NCBI GenBank assembly: GCA_025056255.1 | Contig: JANWVT010000005.1 | Coordinates: forward strand, 67,001 to 131,000 | DNA length: 64,000 nucleotides | Direction of reading: 5' to 3' | DNA from: Bernardetiaceae bacterium | Lineage (GTDB): Bacteria > Bacteroidota > Bacteroidia > Cytophagales > Thermoflexibacteraceae | In this document: piece after piece, positions 30,778 through 39,664 of the stretch | How positions within the stretch are numbered: position 1 is the stretch's first letter | Layout: every line of letters starts with the position of its first letter | Notes under the pieces: generated by a model | What the model was told of the DNA's origin: nothing | Seen by the model: the letters and a program-made list of their open reading frames with translations, nothing else | The model's database searches: none | Translations under genes and position numbers: made by a program

Positions 30778-30855
30778 ACGTGCAACAGCGGCGTGCAACG
30801 GCGGCGTGCAACGGCAGCGTGCAACGGCGACGCGCAACGGCAGCGTGCAACGGCG
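30778..30855. repeat. 13-bp GC-rich tandem repeat
   Basis: Six full copies of a 13-bp unit (consensus GCGTGCAACGGCG, last base G or A) with partial copies at both ends, in otherwise AT-rich DNA between two convergent genes. Because 13 is not a multiple of 3 no frame keeps a constant peptide, so it is non-coding. Confidence 0.9.
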
Positions 30856-30893
30856 GCAACTTTTTCAAATTACGCACCTAACTTGCATTTATT

Positions 30894-32159
30894 TTACCTA
30901 AGCGACATGGCAGCAGCCCTACCTGCAACATAAGCAGTAGTCCAAGCAGCTTGAAAGTTGAATCCTCCTGTAACGCCGTCAATATCAAGTACTTCTCCTG
31001 CAAAATACAAGTTTGGCACTATTTTGCTCTGCATATCGTCCCAGTGTACATCTTCAAGCGAAATGCCACCACAGGTAACAAATTCTTCCTTATAGGTAGT
31101 TTTCCCTGACACAAGATAGGTATCGTTGCGTAAAATATTTACCAATCGGTTCAGGTCGGTTTTACTTAATTCGCACCATTTTTTGTTGACGGGAATATCA
31201 ACTTTAAGCAATAAATATTCCCACAAGCGTGCTGGCATATGTAATGGATTATAGTTGCTAATAAAGCGCTGCGCATATTGTTGCTTGCAGTGAAGTAGCT
31301 GGTTGCGCAAATCTTCCTCAGAAGCACAGGCTACCCACCTAACGGAAATAGAGAAGTGGTAATTTTTTTCGGCAATCCAACGTGCTCCCCATGCAGAAAG
31401 CTTCAAAATAGCAGGACCACTCATGCCCCAGTGCGTAATTAGCAACGCTCCTTCACAAGAAAGTTTGGTGCCCACAATTTTCACTATGGCATTTTTCACT
31501 GCAATTCCTTGCAACTGCGTAATGTTTTCTTGTGGCATATTGAATGTGAAAAGGGAGGGAACAGGCGGAACAATCCGATGCCCTAATTTTTTAAGCCACT
31601 CCAAGCCACTTTCTTTAGGACTGCCGCCAGTAGCAATAATGAGTTTTCGGCACTGCAATAGTGTGTTTGCTTGCCTAATGGCTAATACAAAACTATGATT
31701 TTCAGCAACTTGTATTGCTGTAACTTCCCGATTGCACTCAATTTGAACACCATGCTGCCGCGCTGCTTGCAAAAGGGCATCTACAACGCTTTGAGAACTG
31801 TCAGTAACCGGAAACATTCTACCATCAGGTTCGGTTTTAAGTGGCACGCCATGCGATTCGAACCATCGGATAGTGTCGGTAGTCATAAAGTGTGGCAACA
31901 ACTTTTTCATTAATTTTTCGCCGCGCGGATAGTTTTTGCTCATTTCATTCACATGAAAACACGCATGCGTTACATTACATCTGCCTCCGCCAGATATTTT
32001 GACCTTTGAAAGCAATTTATTTGTTTTTTCTAATAATAAAATTTTTTTATTGGATGACAACTTTGCAGCCTGTATGGCAGCAAAAAAACCAGCGGCACCT
32101 CCGCCAATCACTGCAATATCAACTATATGTTGAAAATTGGGGCTAAATTTGTGCAACAT
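30894..32159 (-). CDS. BaiN/HI0933-like FAD-dependent oxidoreductase
   Basis: 421 residues. N-terminal dinucleotide-binding motif VIGGGAAGFFAAIQAA, then the family hallmark KISGGGRCNVTHACF, the second nucleotide region KLIIATGGSPKESGLEW and the C-terminal FAGEVLDIDGVTGGFNFQAA. These mark the HI0933/YhiN/BaiN flavoprotein family, uncharacterised for most members, with BaiN acting in bile-acid reduction and others suspected of redox roles. Cytoplasmic, no membrane helices. It is divergent from the T9SS subtilase with 43 bp between the two starts. Confidence 0.93.
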   Translation of the reverse strand: MLHKFSPNFQHIVDIAVIGGGAAGFFAAIQAAKLSSNKKILLLEKTNKLLSKVKISGGGRCNVTHACFHVNEMSKNYPRGEKLMKKLLPHFMTTDTIRWFESHGVPLKTEPDGRMFPVTDSSQSVVDALLQAARQHGVQIECNREVTAIQVAENHSFVLAIRQANTLLQCRKLIIATGGSPKESGLEWLKKLGHRIVPPVPSLFTFNMPQENITQLQGIAVKNAIVKIVGTKLSCEGALLITHWGMSGPAILKLSAWGARWIAEKNYHFSISVRWVACASEEDLRNQLLHCKQQYAQRFISNYNPLHMPARLWEYLLLKVDIPVNKKWCELSKTDLNRLVNILRNDTYLVSGKTTYKEEFVTCGGISLEDVHWDDMQSKIVPNLYFAGEVLDIDGVTGGFNFQAAWTTAYVAGRAAAMSLR

Positions 32160-32202
32160 ATCCTCAATATTCGCGTATTTTTTTCTAATTTAGAGGCATA
32201 AT

Positions 32203-35200
32203 TTGCCTATTACCAAATACTTACAAAAATCCTTGCCCTTGAAAAGACTGTTACTTTACTTACTTTTTCTGACGTGGTATTGTGGAGAGGCAAATGCTCA
32301 GCAGTTGCCAAGCAAGGCTGCTTATCAGTCAGACCGCCTGATTGTCAAATTCAAGGAGACAAGCCATTTTTCTTTTCACCAACCGCTTCCTCGGTCTGTT
32401 GTAAAAAATATTGGTATTGAAAATATTGTACAGCTACATCCAGCCTCCCGTCGGACTTCTTTTGGCAACTACGATATTGCTTATTTGTACGAAGTCAAGC
32501 TCAAATTAGGAGTAGACTTGGCTGATGCCATGCATCAATTGGCTGCTCAACCACAAGTAGCTTATGCCGAGCCCATACCCATTCATTATGAGTTGTTTGG
32601 CAATGAGTCATTTATACCTAACGACCCCTTTTTCAACGAAATCATGTTTCCGGGGCGTATGTATGGACATCGGCTAGCACGCGTTTTTGAGGCATGGGAA
32701 ATCAGTCGCGGCGATAGTAATACTGTAATAGCCATTGTAGACTCGGGCATACGTACCGACCATCCTGACTTGCGCCGAAATTTGTACTTTAACAATCGCG
32801 AGCGCTTTGGCAGACCGGGTATAGACGACGATGGCAATGGCTTTGTGGATGACAGCTTAGGTGTTGATTTTGCCGAAAATACCAACATTTACAACAACTT
32901 TCACGGTACCACAGTGGCAGGTGTGGTGGGGGCTGTTCCCAATAATAATTTGGGTTTTGCTGGTGTAGGCTACCACTGCCGCATCATGCCTTTAAAAGTT
33001 ACTCGCGTAGGTTCCCTCAATCCCATTGGGCTGTATCAGGCAATTCTATATGCAGCCGAAAATGGAGCCAAAATTATTAATATTTCCATTGGGCAAGCCA
33101 CAACTTCCTTGCGTTGGGAGCAGGATATTATCAACTATGTAACCCATCAAAAAGATGTACTGGTGGTGGCTGCCGCAGGTAATTGGGCGGCATCGGGAGG
33201 TGCCGAAATAGCGTTTTATCCTGCTGCTTATGAAAATGTGCTGGCAGTAGCTGCATCGGACCGACAAGACCGCCGCGCAAGTAATGGCGTGTTTGGCAAT
33301 CATGTAGCATTAATGGCGCCGGGAGTAGATATTTGGAGCACTTTTACCGGACCTGATTTTACTTCTTCGCTTTCAGGCTCTTCTTTTGCCGCTCCGTTTG
33401 TGGCAGGTGCAGCGGGGCTCATTCGCTCCAAATTTCCCTACCTCAAGGCAGTACAAGTAGCAGCACTGTTGCGCACCACAGCCGACGATGTGTATGCGAT
33501 ACCTGAAAATATGCCTTTTATGTACAAGTTGGGCAGGGGACGTATCAATGTGTTGCGAGCTTTACAAAATGAAACCACTGCTGCCGCTATTGTTGCCAAT
33601 CGCTTCACCTGGTCGGCAAGAAACATTACAGGGCAAGGCGCTAATGACGATACTATTCAAATAGCAGCCGTTTTTAGAAACCTGCTCCGTCCACTTGTAA
33701 ATGCACAAGTAACCCTAACTACTCATTCGCGTTATGCGCGAGTATTGCGAGGTAGTTTTACTATTGGGCGCTTATCAAGCTTAGACTCTGTTCAAAATAA
33801 TCAGCAGCCTTTTATAGTACATATTGCGCCAGATACGCCCCCGGGTGAAACCATCCAATTCCGATTGAACTATAGCGATGAGGGCTACTCCGACTGGCAA
33901 ATGTTCAGCATTACCATTTCTAACAGCCCGTTAGACATACAATTCAATCGAATCAGTTTGTCGATGGCTGCTAATGGTAGAATTGGCATGACGGACAACT
34001 TGTATCTTAGTGGCATTGGTTTGCGATTCGACGGGCAGCGCATTTTAGGCGAAATGGGGCTGATGGTAGGCGTGTCTTCCTCAGCTGTTTCTAATAGTGT
34101 ATTCATTAGTCCCGGACAGCGCTCCTCCGATTTTACCCCTATTAAGCAACCGCGCTTCTTAGAACAAGGATTGCAGCGCACCATAGGATACGCTTCTTTC
34201 ACAGATGCTATCAACAATCCCAGTAGACTGAACATCACCGTAGAACAGTTTGTCAGCGGTAGGGTGAACCTGCCACATCGGCAATACATCGTTTTGCACT
34301 ACGACGTAACGAATACCTCTGCCTTCCGAATGGATAGCCTGCGAGTAGGTATTTATGCTGACTGGGATATTGGTGACCTGAATAATATTGCTGGGTGGGA
34401 TGCTGTTAATCGGTTCGGATATGTTTATAAGCAAGGCGGATTGTGGGCTGGCATCAAGTCTCTTAGTAGTGTGAATGGTTACTTTGCCATTGATAAAGAG
34501 GGGGTTCATCCTAATCAGTTTAATTTTACTGATGGCTTCAGTATTGTTGAAAAATTTGCCACTCTTGCTACCGGCGTTACTCGACCGCAAGCCGGTCTGC
34601 ATCGGACTGGCGGAGCTGATGTAGCCCACGTGCTTACTGGTGTTATCCCGCGTTTAGAGCCGGGAGAAAAGCAACGCGTATCTTTTATTGTAGCAGTAGG
34701 CAGTAGCCTATCCGATTTGCAAGATGCCATCTATCAAGGCACCTTACAAGAAAGCCCTGCTACTTTGCGTAGCGCAACACCTATCCTACCCGACTATCTG
34801 TGCGGCGGAGATACCATACGGCTAATGCCTAACAATGGAAGCCGTTTCCGATTCTACGCATCAGACAATCTGCAAGTTCCTATCCAAGAAGGAGCATTTC
34901 TGCCTTTGACCATGGCAGATGAAGGCAAAACCTTTTATGTCAGTGGCTACGACCACCCTATTGAAAGCGACTTAGTACCCTATACTGTCAAAATTCACTC
35001 AGCAGTAGCTCGGTTTGGCTCGATTGATTCACTCAATATTGCCGACTCTAACAAATTGTATCTTTTCGACGAAAGCCCAAACGCTGTTGCGTGGCGTTGG
35101 GAATTCGGCAGAGGAATTCCTGTTCAAACAGTTAAAAATCCGGTAGTTCACTTTTCAAATCCCGGCAACTACCGCGTGCGGCTCACCATTACCGATAGTA

Positions 35201-36987
35201 AAGGTTGTCAGGCTTCTTTTGTCAAAACTATTCGAGTAGTGCGCTTAGCAAGGGGTAACCGTCCGCAGATACCTTTCATTTTATATGCTTGCGAGAACAC
35301 GCCCGTACTGATTGCCCCCTTCACAAATACAGCTAGTAACTTCAACTTTTATCATGACAGCCTTTCGGCAAACCCTGCTGCATCGGGAAGAACTTATCTG
35401 CTCCGCGATAAAAATGTGCGAAAAGTGGTTATCACAAGTATTGACTCTGCTTTGGAAAGTTTACCTACCGAAGTGGAAATTTCTCGCATACGGCTGAGGG
35501 CAGCCTTTGAATACTCTCCACGATTCGATACAGTCATCTACGACAGGATTACTTTCTCCGACCGCAGCATAAGTGATGTACCGATTAGTCGCTGGGAGTG
35601 GGACTTTGGCGATGGTTCTCCTAAGTCTTTTGAAACTAGCCCTTCTTACATGTACAAGCGACAAGGAGTATTCACTGTTAAATTAGTGGTAACTAATTCC
35701 TTTGGATGCCGAGATAGCATTATGCAAACCTTCCGCGTAGGTAGGAAAGCTCCTGTGCCTATTGCCAACGATGTAGAAGCGTGCAGAGGCGATACTGTGC
35801 TCATCAGACCCGCTGGCGGAACCCGCTTTAATTTCTACCGGCAACCACCTGAAAATGCACACCCCGTACACAGTGGCGCTTTCTACAAAACGTACGTAGA
35901 ACAAACTACTCCTTTGTGGATTACTTCCGTAGATTCTATTATAGAAAGTGATGCAAGGCAAATCAGGGTGATAGTGAGAGAAGCTATTGCCGACTTTGAG
36001 GCTCCCGAGGTTGTAGGGATAGGACCCGATACACCACCAGTCGTGTTTTATGACCGAAGTATGGGTGCCGTGGAGTGGCTATGGGACTTTGGCGACGGCA
36101 CCTCTTCTACACACCGCGACCCTATGCACCGCTATCAGCGTACAGGCGAATATCGTGTGCGTTTAACTATCAAAAACAAATTGGGATGTGTTTCTGCTAT
36201 TGAAAAACGCATTCGCGTGGTTGGACAAGGTCCCGTACCCGTGCTGCCAGACCGCATTTTTTGCCCAGATGAAACAGTAGTGCTCACACCGTTCAATGGT
36301 AAAATATTTCGGTTTTACGAAATACCGCCTCCCACAGGTAAGCCCGTGGCAGAAGGAAGTTCTTGGAACATGGGTAGGCTGACCGCCTCTCGAACTGTTT
36401 ACATTACTAATGCCGACTCGGTACGCGAAAGTTTACCTTTAACCTATGTGGTTCGTGTAAGCACGCTCCATGCCCGTTTTTCAGCAACTGCCACCGGAGG
36501 CATACTACTTGCTGGCGACACGGTACGCTTGCGCGGAGAGAGTGATGCCGCCCTGACTTGGACATGGAATTTGGGCAATGGTAGAACAGCAACAGGAAGA
36601 GAAGTACGAGTAATCTATGAACGCGCTGGCACTTACAACGTATCGTTAACTGTTCGCGACGAACATGGATGTGAACAAACTTTCACACAACCACTTACCA
36701 TACAAAATACTGTGGGGCTGCCACAGCAACCGCCCCCACACGAACCACAAGCAATACTCTCGCCCAATCCTGTCAAAAATAGGGCACAATTAACCTTAGA
36801 TCTATCCAAGCCGCAACTGGTTAACATAGCCCTATACGACCACATCGGTCGGATAGTTTGGCAAGGGAATACACAAATCAGAAAAGGTATCATTGAAATA
36901 CCTACCCACATCTTGGCGGCTGGCAGCTATTTTCTGCATATACAATGCAGCGAACTTACTCGTCATATTCGGATTATAAAAGAGTGA
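32203..36987 (+). CDS. Secreted subtilisin-like (S8) protease with four PKD repeats and a T9SS sorting domain
   Basis: 1594 residues if TTG 32203 is used; the frame opens after a TAG at 32191 and has no ATG or GTG before the signal peptide (LKRLLLYLLFLTWYCGEANA), so a TTG at 32203, 32233 or 32239 must be the start. Order: propeptide (~40-130), S8 catalytic domain (~155-440) with D180 (IVDSGIRTDHPD), H234 (FHGTTVAG), oxyanion N327 (AAGNWAA) and S394 (SGSSFAAP), a beta-rich middle (460-860), then a fourfold composite repeat (866-1500) in which a FYxxP-containing module alternates with a PKD domain (WDFGDG motifs), and a type A T9SS sorting domain from 1515 (AILSPNPVKN to the end), which implies export through the outer membrane. 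Confidence 0.93.
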   Translation: MPITKYLQKSLPLKRLLLYLLFLTWYCGEANAQQLPSKAAYQSDRLIVKFKETSHFSFHQPLPRSVVKNIGIENIVQLHPASRRTSFGNYDIAYLYEVKLKLGVDLADAMHQLAAQPQVAYAEPIPIHYELFGNESFIPNDPFFNEIMFPGRMYGHRLARVFEAWEISRGDSNTVIAIVDSGIRTDHPDLRRNLYFNNRERFGRPGIDDDGNGFVDDSLGVDFAENTNIYNNFHGTTVAGVVGAVPNNNLGFAGVGYHCRIMPLKVTRVGSLNPIGLYQAILYAAENGAKIINISIGQATTSLRWEQDIINYVTHQKDVLVVAAAGNWAASGGAEIAFYPAAYENVLAVAASDRQDRRASNGVFGNHVALMAPGVDIWSTFTGPDFTSSLSGSSFAAPFVAGAAGLIRSKFPYLKAVQVAALLRTTADDVYAIPENMPFMYKLGRGRINVLRALQNETTAAAIVANRFTWSARNITGQGANDDTIQIAAVFRNLLRPLVNAQVTLTTHSRYARVLRGSFTIGRLSSLDSVQNNQQPFIVHIAPDTPPGETIQFRLNYSDEGYSDWQMFSITISNSPLDIQFNRISLSMAANGRIGMTDNLYLSGIGLRFDGQRILGEMGLMVGVSSSAVSNSVFISPGQRSSDFTPIKQPRFLEQGLQRTIGYASFTDAINNPSRLNITVEQFVSGRVNLPHRQYIVLHYDVTNTSAFRMDSLRVGIYADWDIGDLNNIAGWDAVNRFGYVYKQGGLWAGIKSLSSVNGYFAIDKEGVHPNQFNFTDGFSIVEKFATLATGVTRPQAGLHRTGGADVAHVLTGVIPRLEPGEKQRVSFIVAVGSSLSDLQDAIYQGTLQESPATLRSATPILPDYLCGGDTIRLMPNNGSRFRFYASDNLQVPIQEGAFLPLTMADEGKTFYVSGYDHPIESDLVPYTVKIHSAVARFGSIDSLNIADSNKLYLFDESPNAVAWRWEFGRGIPVQTVKNPVVHFSNPGNYRVRLTITDSKGCQASFVKTIRVVRLARGNRPQIPFILYACENTPVLIAPFTNTASNFNFYHDSLSANPAASGRTYLLRDKNVRKVVITSIDSALESLPTEVEISRIRLRAAFEYSPRFDTVIYDRITFSDRSISDVPISRWEWDFGDGSPKSFETSPSYMYKRQGVFTVKLVVTNSFGCRDSIMQTFRVGRKAPVPIANDVEACRGDTVLIRPAGGTRFNFYRQPPENAHPVHSGAFYKTYVEQTTPLWITSVDSIIESDARQIRVIVREAIADFEAPEVVGIGPDTPPVVFYDRSMGAVEWLWDFGDGTSSTHRDPMHRYQRTGEYRVRLTIKNKLGCVSAIEKRIRVVGQGPVPVLPDRIFCPDETVVLTPFNGKIFRFYEIPPPTGKPVAEGSSWNMGRLTASRTVYITNADSVRESLPLTYVVRVSTLHARFSATATGGILLAGDTVRLRGESDAALTWTWNLGNGRTATGREVRVIYERAGTYNVSLTVRDEHGCEQTFTQPLTIQNTVGLPQQPPPHEPQAILSPNPVKNRAQLTLDLSKPQLVNIALYDHIGRIVWQGNTQIRKGIIEIPTHILAAGSYFLHIQCSELTRHIRIIKE

Positions 36988-37197
36988 ATGGCTGTACCGA
37001 GCAAACAGCCGCCTACATAAAAGCAAGTTGTAAATTACGAAATTGTCTGCCCTCTACACTCCAAAATCTTTTCGCCGTCGTGCATGTTCCTCAGACAGGA
37101 TTACAGGCCTGAAAGGATATGATGTTGTGGAAGAGCTAGTTGATTGTGCAACAACAGTGGAGTTCTTCCAATATTAAACTGTTTTGCTTCATTGCCT

Positions 37198-38346
37198 TTA
37201 CTCAGCCTTTTTAGCTTTCCCAGTGAAATATTTCAGACGAATCACTTCTTGTTGAGTCAGATAGCGCCAGTGTCCACGTGGCAATCCCTTTTTAGTCAAA
37301 CCCGCATAAACAGCGCGGTCTAAACGCACTACTTGGTAGCCGAAATGCTCAAAAATGCGTCTTACGATTCGGTTTCTGCCACTGTGAATATCAATAGAAA
37401 TAATTTTTCTATCATCAGTCATGTAATACATTTTATCAGGCTTAATAAAGCCATCTTCCAATTGAATGCCGCTAACGATTTGGTCAAAATGGCTTTCCTC
37501 TAAGGGCTTGTCTAACTCTAACTGATAGTTTTTCTTGACCTGGTTAGAAGGATGCGATAATTTTTCTGCCAGTGCACCGTCGTTAGTCAGTAGTAACAAG
37601 CCGGTTGTATTACGGTCTAACCGCCCCACAGGATAAATGCGTTCTTGGCAGGCATCGGCTACCAATTCCATTACTGTTTTGCGCTCTTGAGGGTCATCGG
37701 TTGTTGTGATGTAGTCTTTGGGTTTGTTGAGTAGTACATACACAAGGCGCTCGCGTTTGAGCACTTCACCGTCTAGTTCGACGCGGTCGGAGGGTTTTAC
37801 GCGATACCCCATTTCGGTGATTACCTTGCCATTAACGGCAACGCGTCCGCTTGCTATGAGCTTATCTGCCTCTCGCCGCGAACAAACACCTGCATTGGCA
37901 ATAAACTTGTTCAAGCGCACATCTGTTGCTAACGAAGTAGCCGCACCTTTTGCCGCACCAATGTTTTTAATTTTGCTCATGTCATAATCAGGGGTGCGCG
38001 GCTTGGGTTGTTGTGTTTTGCGCCGACGTGGCGAGGTGTCTTTGGAGTTACGCTCGTAGCCTTCGGGAATATCTTTCCACCAGTAAAAATTTTTGCGCTG
38101 CGCATGGTGTGCTTCTCGCTCTTCGTTTCTGGACTTTTTACTAGTACTTTCCTTTTCAGCAGATAGCTTTTGCTTAGAGCGCTTGTGAGAAGTTACAGCC
38201 TTGTCATGCTCAGGCTTGCCGCGAAGCAAAGGGAACGCACTTGAATTTTTTCTTTGAGGCTTTTTAGAAGATTTTTTCGGCAGTTTTTTGTTCTCTTTTT
38301 TTGCAGGGAGGTCTTCTCCACCCAACTTTGTGTTTTTCTTACTCAT
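37198..38346 (-). CDS. 23S rRNA pseudouridine synthase (RluB/RsuA family) with a long basic N-terminus
   Basis: 382 residues. The first ~135 residues are rich in Lys, Ser and Arg and low in complexity (KKENKKLPKKSSKKPQRKNS), a feature of many Bacteroidetes members. An S4 RNA-binding domain follows (RLNKFIANAGVCSRREADKL), then the synthase domain with the catalytic Asp in YPVGRLDRNTTGLLLLTNDG and the C-terminal SGRNRIVRRIFEHFGYQVVR. RluB converts U2605 of 23S rRNA; RsuA acts on 16S rRNA, and this sequence best fits RluB-like enzymes. The basic tail probably binds rRNA. It is the last gene of a minus-strand run with scpB. Confidence 0.92.
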   Translation of the reverse strand: MSKKNTKLGGEDLPAKKENKKLPKKSSKKPQRKNSSAFPLLRGKPEHDKAVTSHKRSKQKLSAEKESTSKKSRNEEREAHHAQRKNFYWWKDIPEGYERNSKDTSPRRRKTQQPKPRTPDYDMSKIKNIGAAKGAATSLATDVRLNKFIANAGVCSRREADKLIASGRVAVNGKVITEMGYRVKPSDRVELDGEVLKRERLVYVLLNKPKDYITTTDDPQERKTVMELVADACQERIYPVGRLDRNTTGLLLLTNDGALAEKLSHPSNQVKKNYQLELDKPLEESHFDQIVSGIQLEDGFIKPDKMYYMTDDRKIISIDIHSGRNRIVRRIFEHFGYQVVRLDRAVYAGLTKKGLPRGHWRYLTQQEVIRLKYFTGKAKKAE

Positions 38347-38451
38347 ATATTAGCTTGTTGCTGAAGTACTGAAAAATAGGGCTGTCTCACGACAGTCCGT
38401 AACATTTTATAAACGCTTGCAAAAATAAAGCAAGTTGTTGCTTTTTTAAAA

Positions 38452-39033
38452 TTACAAATTAGCTACTTCAAAAGCAGCCGGGTTTTCGCCACTTTCTTCG
38501 GGTAAATCTTTGGGTTGGGGCAAATCTTTTAAATCGTTAAGATTGAAGTATTGCATAAAAGCTAAGCTGGTGCCATACAAAAGAGGTCTGCCCGGCGCAT
38601 CAGACTTGCCTTTGATTTCTATTAGTTCTTTTTCTAATAATTTTTGAAGGGCATAGTCGCAAGCAACACCTCTTATTTGTTCAATTTGCGCCTTAGTAAC
38701 AGGCTGCTTGTAGGCAATAATAGCTAGGGTTTCCAAAGCTGCTTGTGATAGCCTTTTTTTGGAGGTGTTTTTGAGTAACAGCGCAACACTTTGCCGATAA
38801 GCCGGCTTGGTGAGCATCTGATAACCTCCTGCTACTTTTAACAGCTGAATAGCTGTTTGGTCACTACTATAACGTGCTTCAAGTGCAGATAGGGCTGCTA
38901 CTACATCTTCAACAGGAATTTCAGTAGCTAACATCTCTTGCAAACATCGGTGCAACTCTTCAAAAGACACTGGGGAAGGTGCGCAAAAAATCATCGCTTC
39001 TATATGGTTAGTCAAATAAGAAGAATTGCTCAT
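38452..39033 (-). CDS. scpB: Segregation and condensation protein B
   Basis: 193 residues. ScpB is the kleisin-interacting partner in the SMC-ScpAB condensin that organises the chromosome. Two winged-helix units are recognisable: HIEAMIFCAPSPVSFEELHR and the core KRLSQAALETLAIIAYKQPV, TKAQIEQIRGVACDYALQKL, LLYGTSLAFMQYF. No scpA lies alongside, so the complex is encoded at separate loci. A 105-bp gap leads to the downstream pseudouridine synthase gene. Confidence 0.95.
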   Translation of the reverse strand: MSNSSYLTNHIEAMIFCAPSPVSFEELHRCLQEMLATEIPVEDVVAALSALEARYSSDQTAIQLLKVAGGYQMLTKPAYRQSVALLLKNTSKKRLSQAALETLAIIAYKQPVTKAQIEQIRGVACDYALQKLLEKELIEIKGKSDAPGRPLLYGTSLAFMQYFNLNDLKDLPQPKDLPEESGENPAAFEVANL

Positions 39034-39109
39034 TGTTTACCGATGATAATGATACATAGCTAACAACGCCTACAAAAGCATGTAGGCATCGGAAAAACAG
39101 AGTAAAAAT

Positions 39110-39493
39110 CTATCTAGATTTGTTCAGCTTAGCCTCTATGGTTTGTTGGGTATGAGGAACAGCACGCAAGCGCTCTTTGGGAATCAATTTGCCGGTATCG
39201 ATACAAATACCATAGGTACCATTTTTAATGCGAATCAGTGCATTTTCTAGTTGGATGATATATTTCTGTGTACGGGCTGCTAATTGGTTCAGCTGTTCTT
39301 TTTCAAGCGCATCTGCTCCGTCTTCTAATGATTTCAGACCGCTGATATTGTCATCGCCGCCGGTATTTTTGCGCGTAATGGATTCTTTTAAGTGTTGTAG
39401 TTCTTCCCGAGCCTTTTGTAATTTGCTTAGAATCAACTCTTCAAACTCTTTCAACTCTGACTCGGAATAGCGAAGTTTTTCCTCAGATTTCAT
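39110..39493 (-). CDS. DksA/TraR-like protein without the zinc site
   Basis: 127 residues. An N-terminal coiled coil (SESELKEFEELILSKLQKAR) is followed by a DksA-type C-terminal region, NGTYGICIDTGKLIPKERLR and then AVPHTQQTIEAK. The usual C-x-x-C...C-x-x-C zinc finger has kept only one Cys, with D, T, T and A-like residues elsewhere, a change widespread in Bacteroidetes members. DksA homologues bind the RNA polymerase secondary channel and adjust transcription in the stringent response; whether this zinc-less form does so is inference. Encoded upstream of scpB by 76 bp on the same strand. Confidence 0.88.
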   Translation of the reverse strand: MKSEEKLRYSESELKEFEELILSKLQKAREELQHLKESITRKNTGGDDNISGLKSLEDGADALEKEQLNQLAARTQKYIIQLENALIRIKNGTYGICIDTGKLIPKERLRAVPHTQQTIEAKLNKSR

Positions 39494-39664
39494 GGTTTTG
39501 CTTCAATTTTTTGCACGCAAAATTAAATGAATAATTTCCAATATAACAATCCTCAACCCACTGCCATTTAATTGCTTAGCACTATTTTTTACGCAAAAAA
39601 TACTCGAAAGTTGCCTGTTACATGGCAAAACCACGTACATTTGAGCATAAGAAGTTCAATTTGC

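Noticed and set aside
30778-30855. CRISPR array
   Set aside because: Units are 13 bp, directly adjacent and without unique spacers, and there are no cas genes.
30690-30933. Small Arg/Ala/Asn-rich open frames over the 13-bp repeat
   Set aside because: The 13-bp period shifts the frame at every copy, and no start signal or family match exists.
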